From: Salsipaludibacter sp963735045
Lineage (GTDB): Bacteria; Actinomycetota; Nitriliruptoria; Nitriliruptorales; Nitriliruptoraceae
Direction: 5' to 3'
Length of the DNA stretch: 64,000 nucleotides
Assembly (NCBI GenBank): GCA_963735045.1
Contig: CAVTIZ010000002.1
Span: forward strand, 248,001 to 312,000
The notes below the pieces were generated by a model. It saw only the letters and a program-made list of their open reading frames with translations. It ran no database searches and was not told where the DNA came from. Shown one piece after another: positions 1 through 7,299 of the stretch. Every line of letters starts with the position of its first letter. Position 1 is the stretch's first letter. The position numbers were made by a program, and so were the translations under genes.

Positions 1-138
1 CACGCCGAGGCCGTCCGCCATGCACGGCGCTACCGGCGCCGCCTGCGACGCGAGCTCGGGCTGGACCCGTCCCCACTGCTCGACGACCTGGTGCGTCGGG
101 CGGGGCGCAGTCCCGGGCGGGTCGAACGGTCGTCGTGA
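1..138 (+). CDS. C-terminal end of a BTAD/SARP-type transcriptional regulator (partial)
   Basis: The window opens inside a reading frame that runs to a TGA at 136-138. Its 45 residues are rich in Arg, Ala and Leu and contain a stretch reading YRRRLRRELGLDPSPLLDDL. That resembles the helix-turn typical of the bacterial transcriptional activator (BTAD) domain of SARP and related regulators, where an ELGLDPSP-like turn ends a helical repeat. The DNA-binding part lies upstream of the window, so the targets are unknown. The family call rests on this one motif. Confidence 0.55.
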   Translation, partial: HAEAVRHARRYRRRLRRELGLDPSPLLDDLVRRAGRSPGRVERSS

Positions 139-294
139 CGGACTCGTCACGCCGCCGTCGTAGGGTTCTTCCGACGTCGGGACGGCCGGCGGACGCGGGT
201 CGACGCCGGGTCGACGCGCCGGGGACCACGGTGGCGGGGGGTGGGGCATGGCACGCTGCGACGACCCTGTTGCACACCTCGCCGGGAGGACGCC

Positions 295-642
295 ATGCAG
301 GTCCGGGGACAGGTGCGGGCGAGCGGGATCGCCACCGACACGCGCGGCCACGTGGTCGTTCGGGTCCTGGACGTGTCGCGTGCCGACGCGTCGTCGGTCG
401 TGGTGGCCGAGGCAGACCTCGGCGACCACCCGCTCGTCCCCGGTGAGCCCTTCTCCCTGGACTTCACGATCGACGTCGGTGACCTCGATCCCCGGACCGT
501 GCACGCCGTCACGGCCCACCTCGACACGACCGGGTCGGGTGAGGTCACCCGTGGCGACTGGCTCACCACGGAACACGTCGGCCTCCCACGCGCGTCCGAT
601 GGCGACGACGTCGTCGTCGAGGTCCCGCTGCGCCCGGTGTAG
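295..642 (+). CDS. YbaY/YscW-type small beta-rich protein
   Basis: This 115-residue protein matches the YbaY/YscW pattern: a strand reading VRVLDVSRADASSVVVAEADL, then PFSLDFTIDV, then a segment with AVTAHLDTTGSGEVTRGDWLT. The family is known from secreted or lipid-anchored proteins of Gram-negative bacteria, including a chaperone of type III secretion. No signal peptide or lipobox is visible here, so this copy is probably cytoplasmic. The ATG at 295 follows GGGAGGA at 284-290. It lies 68 bp upstream of the astacin-like protease on the same strand, which suggests co-transcription. Its role is unknown; a part in folding or shielding the protease is only a guess. Confidence 0.6.
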   Translation: MQVRGQVRASGIATDTRGHVVVRVLDVSRADASSVVVAEADLGDHPLVPGEPFSLDFTIDVGDLDPRTVHAVTAHLDTTGSGEVTRGDWLTTEHVGLPRASDGDDVVVEVPLRPV

Positions 643-710
643 CGCGACCGACACGTCCCGCACCCGGACACCCGAACCCGTGACCCGCGACCCACGACGA
701 GGTGATCGCC

Positions 711-1766
711 ATGAGTGACCAGGAACCTCCCAGCAACGAACCCGACCCCGATGCCGAGGTCGACGTCGACGAGGAACACCTCGCCGGCGACGACGTCCGG
801 ACCGGGTTCGTCGTCCTGTCGTCGGGCGACGTCACGCCCGTGCAGTACGCCGTGGTCGACGGCCTGGCCATCTTCGAGGGCGACATCGTCCTGGGCACCG
901 TCGAGGAGATGGAGCGACGCAGTGCCGTGCTGTCGTCACGCGCCCAGCAGGGCGACGAGGACGTCGCGCACGGCGTGGCCATCACCGGCCAGGGCTTCCG
1001 CTGGCCCAACGCCACGATCCCCTACCAGGTCAGTGCCAGCCTGCCCAACGCCGGCCGGGTCACCGCCGCGGTCGCGCACTGGGAGGCCAACACCAACATG
1101 CGCCTGGTGCAGCGAACCGGGGCCAATGCGTCGTCGTACCCCAACTACGTCGAGGTCATCCCGGCCAGCGGGTGCTGGTCGCAGGTCGGGATGCAGGGCG
1201 GACGCCAGGAACTGGGCCTGGCCGGGGGGTGCGGCACCGGCTCGACCATCCACGAGTTCGGACATGCCTTCGGACTGTGGCACGAGCAGTCCCGCGAGGA
1301 CCGCGACAGCTACGTGACCATCCACTGGGAGAACATCGAGTCCGGCAAGAGCCACAACTTCAACCAGCACATCGCCGACGGCGACGACATCGGTGGCTAC
1401 GACTACGACTCGATCATGCACTACGGCCGGACCGCGTTCTCCAAGAACCTCCAGGACACGATCACGCCGAAGCAGGCGGGTGCCTCCATCGGCCAGCGAT
1501 CCGGGCTGTCCGCCGGCGACATCGCCGCCGTGCACCACATCTACCGGACCTGGCACCACGGCATCGGCGTGTCCCAGACCTACGCGACCCCGGCCAGCGA
1601 GAACGCGTGGGGCCACCTGTCCGGGCTGGGCTGGCGCAAGGTCAACCCCGACGCGCCGGCCGGCGTGACCAACGTCTTCGCGATGCTGGTGTGGGCCCGG
1701 GCGAAGGACCGGCCGGTGACGGTCGAACTCGACGGCTCGACGATCTACGCCGCCTACCTGTCGTGA
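711..1766 (+). CDS. Astacin-type (M12A) zinc metalloprotease with duplicated C-terminal module
   Basis: 351 residues. Residues 181-192 read HEFGHAFGLWHE, the astacin zinc site with three His ligands and the following Glu. A Met-turn, SIMHYGR, sits around residue 236, and an ExREDRD-like stretch follows the zinc site. An acidic, Pro-rich N-terminus (about residues 1-40) precedes the catalytic domain, and there is no recognisable signal peptide although most astacins are secreted. The last 70 or so residues form a separate module, closely repeated in the 70-residue protein encoded just downstream. ATG 711 is preferred over GTG 702 because GACGAGG lies 8 bp before it. Probably an active endopeptidase; its substrate and route out of the cell, if any, are not visible. 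Confidence 0.85.
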   Translation: MSDQEPPSNEPDPDAEVDVDEEHLAGDDVRTGFVVLSSGDVTPVQYAVVDGLAIFEGDIVLGTVEEMERRSAVLSSRAQQGDEDVAHGVAITGQGFRWPNATIPYQVSASLPNAGRVTAAVAHWEANTNMRLVQRTGANASSYPNYVEVIPASGCWSQVGMQGGRQELGLAGGCGTGSTIHEFGHAFGLWHEQSREDRDSYVTIHWENIESGKSHNFNQHIADGDDIGGYDYDSIMHYGRTAFSKNLQDTITPKQAGASIGQRSGLSAGDIAAVHHIYRTWHHGIGVSQTYATPASENAWGHLSGLGWRKVNPDAPAGVTNVFAMLVWARAKDRPVTVELDGSTIYAAYLS

Positions 1767-1858
1767 CCCGCACGACCCCACCGTCGGCCGTCCGCGGTCG
1801 CTGACCGGCCCGACCACCCGCACTCCCACCCGCAGCACCGATTCGAGAGGCAGCAACC

Positions 1859-2071
1859 ATGTGGACCACCGTCAACCAGACCTACGCCACCCCGGCGGGC
1901 AGCAACGCCTGGGCCCACATCGCCAGCGACGGGGCGTGGCGCAGGATCAAGCCGGACACGACCAGTGGCGTCACCAACGTGCACCTCATGCTGGTGGCCG
2001 CCAAGGCCGTCGGCAAGCAGGCCAACGTGACCACCAACGGCTCCAACGAGATCACCGCCGTCTACTTCTAG
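1859..2071 (+). CDS. 70-residue stand-alone copy of the protease C-terminal module
   Basis: The whole protein aligns with the C-terminal end of the upstream metalloprotease. Shared features include QTYATPA, NAW.H, WR..., PD...GVTNV..MLV.A and a closing GS..I.A.Y. The start ATG has GAGAGG 9 bp upstream, so it is a separately translated gene and not a read-through tail. It contains no Cys and no export signal. A small beta-rich binding or assembly domain is plausible; it could compete with or cap the protease copy. I do not recognise a named family. Confidence 0.7.
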   Translation: MWTTVNQTYATPAGSNAWAHIASDGAWRRIKPDTTSGVTNVHLMLVAAKAVGKQANVTTNGSNEITAVYF

Positions 2072-2131
2072 GGTGCGACCCGGGCCGTCCGGTCCGGGCC
2101 GAGCCACGACGACCGACGCAGGAGGACGACC

Positions 2132-2506
2132 ATGCAGCCCGACCTGGAGATCCTGATCACCATCCGCGGTGGAGGTGCCGCCGAGGTCACGACGTCGGGT
2201 GGCGGCGGTGCCGTCGGTACCGGTGCCGTCGGCGGGAGTGCGGGCGGCGAACCCCCGACGGGGGATCCGCCCGAGCATGCCGGTGCCGGGGGGTCGGGGG
2301 AGGTCGACGACCCACCCGGGCCCGGTGACGTCGGGATGCCCACGGGCGCCACCACCGCGGGCGACGACGGACCCCCGCCGACCCTGGAGCCCGGTGGCGC
2401 CGACGACGCGCTGGCCACGCCCGAACAGGACCCGGAACCCCAGGAGTTGGACGAGCTGGGACGCCCCTCGGACGGGGACGGGGACGAGGACGGGGACGGG
2501 GACTGA
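2132..2506 (+). CDS. Acidic Gly/Pro-rich low-complexity protein, hypothetical
   Basis: 124 residues. A short ordered start (MQPDLEILITIRGGG) is followed by Gly-, Pro-, Asp- and Glu-rich sequence, ending in an Asp/Gly repeat encoded by GACGGG-type hexamers at 2471-2503. There are no Cys residues, membrane helices or known motifs. A strong AGGAGGA lies upstream at about 2121-2127, and the gene follows the 70-residue module gene by 60 bp, so it is probably the last gene of the protease cluster. The composition suggests an intrinsically disordered protein. In DNA this GC-rich, spurious open frames are common, so the gene call is moderate. Confidence 0.5.
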   Translation: MQPDLEILITIRGGGAAEVTTSGGGGAVGTGAVGGSAGGEPPTGDPPEHAGAGGSGEVDDPPGPGDVGMPTGATTAGDDGPPPTLEPGGADDALATPEQDPEPQELDELGRPSDGDGDEDGDGD

Positions 2507-2653
2507 CCCCGCCGGCGCGACGGGCGGGTGGCTCGTCGGCCGGGCGCGGACAGGTGGCCGTTGGCCAGGCACGGACAGGTGGCGGGGGACCACCGCGGCA
2601 GGAGATGATCGGGGCTTCGACCTCGACCATCCCGGTCGGGGCCCGGACACCGG

Positions 2654-3595
2654 ATGGTGCCCATGCAACGACTGCTGATCCTCCTGCTCTTCGGACTGTT
2701 CGCACAACTCGTCGACGGCGCCCTGGGCATGGCCTACGGGGCCACGTCCACCAGCCTGTTGCTGGTGGCGGGACTCGCACCCGCCGCCGCCTCCGCCTCC
2801 GTCCACCTCGCCGAGGTCGGGACCACCCTGGTCGCCGGCACGGCGCACTGGCGCTTCGGCAACGTCGACTGGGGCATCGTCGCCCGCATCGGCGTTCCCG
2901 GGGCGGCCGGGGCCTTCCTGGGTGCCACCGTGCTGTCCTCGCTGTCCACCGAGGCCGCCCGCCCGGTGACGGCCGGCATCCTGCTGGCCATCGGTGTCTG
3001 GCTGCTGGTGCGCTTCGGCACCCGGACTCCTCGCAGCGTGGCCGGTGACGCCCCCCACGGCCTGAAGGCCCGCTTCCTGGCCCCGCTCGGTCTGGTCGCC
3101 GGGTTCATCGACGCCACCGGTGGTGGTGGCTGGGGGCCCGTGGCCACACCGTCGTTGCTGGTCACCGAGCGCGTCGAGCCACGCCGCGTCATCGGCACGG
3201 TCGACACCGCCGAGTTCCTGGTGACGGTGGCGGCCAGCCTCGGGTTCCTGCTCGGCCTCGGCCGTGCAGGTTTCGACGGCCGCGCGGTGACGGCGCTGTT
3301 GGCCGGTGGGCTGGTCGCCGCCCCGCTCGCGGCGTGGTTGGTCACGCGCATCCCGCCCGCCATGCTCGGCGCGTCGGTCGGTGGCCTGCTGGTCCTGACC
3401 AACCTGCATGCGCTGTTGGGTGGTCGCCTGTCCGGACCCGTGATGGCCACGCTCGACGTGGTGGTCGCCGTGGCCTGGTTCATCGCCCTGCTCGCGGCCC
3501 ATCGTCGCCATCGCCGCGAACGTGGTGACGACGTCGACGTGGTGGTCGGGATGCCCGACGACCAGCCGGATCGGCCACGCCGACCCGTCGGCTGA
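2654..3595 (+). CDS. TauE/SafE-family membrane exporter
   Basis: 313 residues with about eight hydrophobic helices. It opens with a helix containing LFAQLVDGALGMAYGATSTSLLL, and a second half-repeat contains GLVAGFIDATGGGGWGPVATPSLL. These two Gly-rich re-entrant motifs are typical of the TauE/SafE family (PF01925), whose members export sulfite, sulfoacetate or related organic anions. The substrate cannot be read from the sequence. ATG 2663 is an alternative start three codons in, and neither has a strong ribosome binding site. A hairpin at 3610-3651 follows the gene. Confidence 0.85.
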   Translation: MVPMQRLLILLLFGLFAQLVDGALGMAYGATSTSLLLVAGLAPAAASASVHLAEVGTTLVAGTAHWRFGNVDWGIVARIGVPGAAGAFLGATVLSSLSTEAARPVTAGILLAIGVWLLVRFGTRTPRSVAGDAPHGLKARFLAPLGLVAGFIDATGGGGWGPVATPSLLVTERVEPRRVIGTVDTAEFLVTVAASLGFLLGLGRAGFDGRAVTALLAGGLVAAPLAAWLVTRIPPAMLGASVGGLLVLTNLHALLGGRLSGPVMATLDVVVAVAWFIALLAAHRRHRRERGDDVDVVVGMPDDQPDRPRRPVG

Positions 3596-3609
3596 CGTCG
3601 ATCGCCTGA

Positions 3610-3651
3610 CGGCCGCGATCCGGACACCCCCGTGGTGCCGGGTCGCGGCCG
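3610..3651. terminator. GC-rich hairpin between convergent genes
   Basis: CGGCCGCGA (3610-3618) pairs with TCGCGGCCG (3643-3651), and CCGG pairs with CCGG inside after one mismatch. The hairpin lies between two convergent genes. There is no T-tract, so it may act as a bidirectional stem-loop terminator or an mRNA end stabiliser. Confidence 0.5.
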
Positions 3652-3695
3652 GTCTCGTGGACGCGCAACCCTTCGGGTGTCGAACGGGATCCGGC

Positions 3696-4106
3696 TCAGG
3701 AGTCCTGTGGTGTCAGCAGGACCACCGGGATGCGGCGGTCGGTGCGGGCGACGTAGGCGTCGAAGTCCGGCCACACCGCGGTGAGTTTCGGCCACAACTC
3801 GGCCGTCTCGTCCTCGTCGGCGGTGCGGGCCGAGGCATGCATCCGGTCGGCGCCGACCTGGATGTCCACCCGGGGATCGGCGACGAGGTTGCGGTACCAG
3901 TCCGGGTGCTCGTCGTCACCGCCCTTGGAGGCGACCACGGCGTAGCCCGGTTCGGCCGGGACGTAGATCAACGGGGTGGTGTAGGCCGTGCCGGACGTGC
4001 GCCCCGTGGTGGTCAGCAGCAGGGTGTAGACCCCCTCCTGCCACTCGTGGCCGTCCTGGCCGTCGGTCTCGCGATACGCACGGACGTGTTCCTCGCCGAA
4101 CAACAT
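3696..4106 (-). CDS. DUF385/nitroreductase-family deazaflavin-dependent oxidoreductase
   Basis: 136 residues in the small split-barrel fold of the F420-type nitroreductase/quinone reductase family. Recognisable blocks are LLTTTGRTSGTAYTTPLIYV, VVASKGGDDEHPDWYRNL and VDIQVG, followed by a Trp/Pro-rich C-terminus with RRIPVVLL. Family members such as Ddn use cofactor F420H2 to reduce quinones or nitro compounds. The start at 4106 is preferred because it begins at MLFGEEHVRAYRETDGQ and has a GGGAGA ribosome site; the open frame extends much further upstream without similarity. It may be co-transcribed with the small monooxygenase gene upstream. Confidence 0.85.
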   Translation of the reverse strand: MLFGEEHVRAYRETDGQDGHEWQEGVYTLLLTTTGRTSGTAYTTPLIYVPAEPGYAVVASKGGDDEHPDWYRNLVADPRVDIQVGADRMHASARTADEDETAELWPKLTAVWPDFDAYVARTDRRIPVVLLTPQDS

Positions 4107-4182
4107 GGTCGTCTCCCGGTCTCGTGGTGGTGGCAACGACGGCGGGCCGGCGGACCTTCCGCCGGCGCCCGATCGACCGTGG

Positions 4183-4485
4183 TCAGGCGATCGTGGCCTG
4201 GTCGGCGACGCCGTACTGGATGATCGACGGCGGTGCGGCGAGCAGGGGCTCGAGGTCCTGGAGCGCCTGGGCGACATGGGGCTGGCCCATGTGCGCCCCG
4301 GCAGCCTCGGCCGACTCCCACATCTCCACGGACCGGAACAACGTCGGGTCCTCGATCGCGGCGTGGAAGTCGTAGGCGAGGCAGCCGTCGTCGTCGCGGG
4401 ACGCCTCGGACAGGGTGACCAGCACGGCGGCCATGTCGTCGGCTTGGTCGGGCTGGGCGGTGGCGGTGGCGATGACGATGTGCAT
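4183..4485 (-). CDS. ABM-domain (YgiN-like) quinol monooxygenase
   Basis: 100 residues forming one antibiotic-biosynthesis-monooxygenase domain, a dimeric ferredoxin-like barrel. Diagnostic features are the start MHIVIATATAQPDQ, the central GCLAYDFHAAIEDPTLF, VEMWESAEAAGAHMGQPHV and a terminal amphipathic helix. Relatives include YgiN, a quinol monooxygenase acting without metals or flavin. It lies 76 bp upstream of the DUF385 reductase on the same strand, so a joint role in quinone redox chemistry is plausible but inferred. Confidence 0.8.
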   Translation of the reverse strand: MHIVIATATAQPDQADDMAAVLVTLSEASRDDDGCLAYDFHAAIEDPTLFRSVEMWESAEAAGAHMGQPHVAQALQDLEPLLAAPPSIIQYGVADQATIA

Positions 4486-4590
4486 GGGTCGGTCCGCTCG
4501 GTCGATCGGGTCCGCCGACGTGTGCCGGCCAATGGGACCACGCTAGGAGCGCAGCGCCTCCCTGTCCGGTCGTCGACACTCGCCCCCAGG

Positions 4591-4669
4591 GTCGGGCATG
4601 TGGGTCGGGCATGTGGGTCGGGCGTGGTGGGTCGGGCGTGGTGGGCCGGGTGTGTGGGCGGGGTGTGTG
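4591..4669 (+). repeat. 13-14-bp tandem minisatellite
   Basis: Six adjacent units related to GTCGGGCATGTGG. Units 1-2 (4591-4616) are identical 13-mers, units 3-4 (4617-4644) are identical 14-mers reading GTCGGGCGTGGTGG, and two diverged units follow to 4669. The tract ends 72 bp before the start of the cyclase-family gene, so copy-number change could alter that promoter region. Confidence 0.8.
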
Positions 4670-4741
4670 CCCGGGCTGTCGTCGGCGGGGACGGCGGTTA
4701 GGGTGGCGCGCGACCGCCGTCACCTGCCGGAGTTCGTCGCC

Positions 4742-5512
4742 GTGTCCGATCTCGCCGCCCTCGTCGCCGGACTCGCCGGCGGCAGCATCCAGGTCGTGGA
4801 CCTGACCTCGCCGTTGTCGTCGGCGACCCCCATCCTGCAACTGCCCGAGGAGTTCGGCCAGACGGCCCACTTCGAACTCGAGGAGATCAGCGCCTACGAC
4901 GATCGCGGGCCGGCCTGGTATTGGAACAACTTCCGGACGGGCGAGCACACCGGGACCCACTTCGACGCACCCATCCACTGGGCCACCGGACCCAAGCAGG
5001 ACGTCGCGTCCGTGCCACCCGAGCGCCTGGTCGGACCCGCGGTCGTGCTGGACGTCGCCGACCGCGTCGCCGACGACCCCGACTTCCTGGTCGAGGTCGC
5101 CGACCTCGAGGCCTTCCAGGACGAGCACGGACCCCTGCCGGCCGGGGGCTGGCTGCTGGTTCGGACGGGCTGGGACGCCCACGCCCACGACCAGGACGCC
5201 TTCCTCAACGCCGACCAGGACGGGGCACACACGCCGGGGCTGTCCGCGACCTCTGCCCGGTGGCTCGCCGAGGAGTCGCCCATCATCGGGTTGGGGGTGG
5301 AGACGGTGGGGACCGACGCCGGGCAGGCGCCGACGTTCGACCCCATGTTCCCGTGCCACTCGCTGATGCACGGTGCGGGCAAGTACGGACTGACCCAGCT
5401 GACCAACCTCGACCGGTTGCCTGCCACGGGGGCCGTCCTGGTCGCGTCGCCGCTCAAGATCGTGGGCGGGTCGGGCAGCCCGGTCCGCGCCCTGGCCTTC
5501 GTCGAGTCGTGA
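4742..5512 (+). CDS. Cyclase-family (kynurenine formamidase-like) metal-dependent hydrolase
   Basis: 256 residues of the PF04199 cyclase family. The metal motif reads HTGTHFDAPIHW (around residues 66-77), the signature HxGTHxDxPxH shared with bacterial kynurenine formamidase and isatin hydrolase. Later blocks include GWLLVRTGW and IGLGVETVGTDAG. The GTG start at 4742 has CGGAG 9 bp upstream and gives the N-terminus VSDLAALVAGLAGGSIQVVDLT; the longer open frame upstream runs through the minisatellite. Its stop overlaps the start of the downstream TPP enzyme by 4 bp, so the two are translationally coupled. The substrate is not identifiable. Confidence 0.85.
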   Translation: MSDLAALVAGLAGGSIQVVDLTSPLSSATPILQLPEEFGQTAHFELEEISAYDDRGPAWYWNNFRTGEHTGTHFDAPIHWATGPKQDVASVPPERLVGPAVVLDVADRVADDPDFLVEVADLEAFQDEHGPLPAGGWLLVRTGWDAHAHDQDAFLNADQDGAHTPGLSATSARWLAEESPIIGLGVETVGTDAGQAPTFDPMFPCHSLMHGAGKYGLTQLTNLDRLPATGAVLVASPLKIVGGSGSPVRALAFVES

Positions 5513-7257
5513 GTGCCACCACGCCCGCCCGGTCCGACACCGCCACCGACGTCTCGGACGCGCGACGCGGCCCGGCGGACATGCTGGGTCGAGACGACCT
5601 GACGGTCGCCCAGGCCGTCGCCGCGGTGCTGGCCGGACGCGGGGTCCGACAGGCCTTCGGGGTGGTCGGGTCGGGCAACTTCCACGTCACCAACGCGCTG
5701 CTGGACCACGGCGTGGGGTTCGTGGCCGCGCGGCACGAGATGGGCGCGGCCGTCATGGCCGACGCCCACGCACGCATCAGCCGGACCCCGACCGTGGTCA
5801 CGCTGCACCAGGGCTGTGGGCTCACCAACGCCCTCACCGGGATCACCGAGGCGGCCAAGAGTCGCACGCCGGTGCTCGTGCTGGCGGCCGAGGCCACCAA
5901 CCGCCATTCCAACTTCTGGGTCGACCAGGCGGCGCTGGGGGCCGCCGTGGGGGCACGGGTCGTGCGGGTCGACGATCCGGCCACGGCCGTCGCCGTCGTC
6001 GCCGGGGCCTGCGACACGGCCGTGCACCACCGACACACCGTGGTCGTCAACCTCCCGTTGGACGTCCAGCAGCAGGTGGTCCCGCCCGACGCACGCCGGG
6101 TCCCCGCCGAGGTCCGACCCGAGCCCGTGGCCCCGTCCGCGGGCGACGTCCGGGCGTTGGGGGAGCGGGTGCGGGCGGCGCGACGACCCGTGTTCGTGGC
6201 TGGACGTGGGGGTCGGGTCCCGGGCGCCGGGACGGCCCTGGCCGAGGCCGCGGCCAGCGCCGGTGCCCTGGTCGCCACCAGCGCCGTGGCCGCCGGGCTG
6301 TTCCACGACGACCCGTGGTCACTGGGGATCTCGGGGGGCTTCTCGTCACCGACCGCCGCCGACCTGATCACCGGATGCGACCTGGTCGTCGGGTGGGGCT
6401 GCACCCTGAACATGTGGACCACCCGGCACGGTGCCCTCCTCGGCGAGGGGGCCGTGGTCGTGCAGGTGGACGACGACCCGGACGCCCTGGGCTCGCAGCG
6501 GTCGCTGGACCTGGGCGTGCACGGCGACGTCGTGGCCACCGCCCGGGCGCTGGTCGCCGAACTCACGGCGCGGCCGCGTCGGGATCCCGGTGCCCGTGAC
6601 GAGGCCACCGCGACCCGACTGGCCGCGGGGGTGCGCTGGCGGGACCACGACGTGCCGGACCACTCCACCGACGACCGCATCGACCCGCTCGTCCTGGCCC
6701 ATGAACTCGACGACCTGCTGCCGTCCGAACGTGTCGTCGGCGTCGACTCCGGCAACTTCATGGGCTACCCCAGCGTCGGGCTGGACGTGCCCGACCTCGA
6801 TGGGCTGTGCTTCACCCAGGCCTTCCAGTCGATCGGCCTGGGACTGGCCACGACCCTGGGCTGCGCGATCGCCCGCCCGGACCGCCTGCCGGTCGCGGCG
6901 CTGGGCGACGGCGGTGCGCTGATGGGCGTGGCGGAACTGGAGACGGTCGTGCGGCTGGGTGTCCCGATGGTCGTCGTGGTGTGGAACGACCAGGCCTACG
7001 GTGCCGAGGTCCACCACTTCGGACCGCACGGGCACGACCTGTCCACGGTCGTGTTCCCCGAGTCCGACCTCGCCGGCATCGCCCGCGGCTTCGGGTTCGA
7101 GGTCGTGACCGTGCGTGGCCGGGACGACCTCGCCCCGGTCGCCGACTGGGTCGTGTCCTGGCGGGCAGGCACCACGCGGTCGCCGTTGCTGGTGGACGCA
7201 CGGGTGGTCGCCGACCGGCCGTCCTGGTGGCTGGCGGAGGCCTTCCGGGGTCACTGA
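5509..7257 (+). CDS. Thiamine-pyrophosphate enzyme, acetolactate-synthase-like
   Basis: 582 residues with the three-domain order of the TPP-dependent decarboxylase/acetolactate synthase family. The N-terminal domain has the catalytic Glu in ARHEMGAAVMAD (E77). The central Rossmann-like domain covers about residues 200-350. The C-terminal TPP-binding domain has GDGG at 466-469 followed by WNDQAYGAEVHHFG. No valine-biosynthesis partner (small subunit) is adjacent, so housekeeping acetolactate synthase is unlikely. The GTG start overlaps the cyclase stop in a GTGA. The coupling implies one short pathway, perhaps cleavage of a cyclic diketone or a 2-oxo acid; the substrate is not known. Confidence 0.85.
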   Translation: MSATTPARSDTATDVSDARRGPADMLGRDDLTVAQAVAAVLAGRGVRQAFGVVGSGNFHVTNALLDHGVGFVAARHEMGAAVMADAHARISRTPTVVTLHQGCGLTNALTGITEAAKSRTPVLVLAAEATNRHSNFWVDQAALGAAVGARVVRVDDPATAVAVVAGACDTAVHHRHTVVVNLPLDVQQQVVPPDARRVPAEVRPEPVAPSAGDVRALGERVRAARRPVFVAGRGGRVPGAGTALAEAAASAGALVATSAVAAGLFHDDPWSLGISGGFSSPTAADLITGCDLVVGWGCTLNMWTTRHGALLGEGAVVVQVDDDPDALGSQRSLDLGVHGDVVATARALVAELTARPRRDPGARDEATATRLAAGVRWRDHDVPDHSTDDRIDPLVLAHELDDLLPSERVVGVDSGNFMGYPSVGLDVPDLDGLCFTQAFQSIGLGLATTLGCAIARPDRLPVAALGDGGALMGVAELETVVRLGVPMVVVVWNDQAYGAEVHHFGPHGHDLSTVVFPESDLAGIARGFGFEVVTVRGRDDLAPVADWVVSWRAGTTRSPLLVDARVVADRPSWWLAEAFRGH

Positions 7258-7299
7258 CCGACGGCGGCACGGTCTGCGGACCGGGGAGAGGACGCGACC

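Noticed and set aside
2629..2646. CCATCCCGGTCGGGGCC upstream of the TauE-like gene as a tenth stress-island box
   Set aside because: The left arm and spacer resemble box E but the right arm lacks the invariant YGA end.
1754..3511. Long minus-strand open frame of about 585 codons
   Set aside because: It lies opposite the protease cluster and TauE genes; its Gly/Arg/Gln composition is typical of an antisense frame in high-GC DNA, and no family motif appears.
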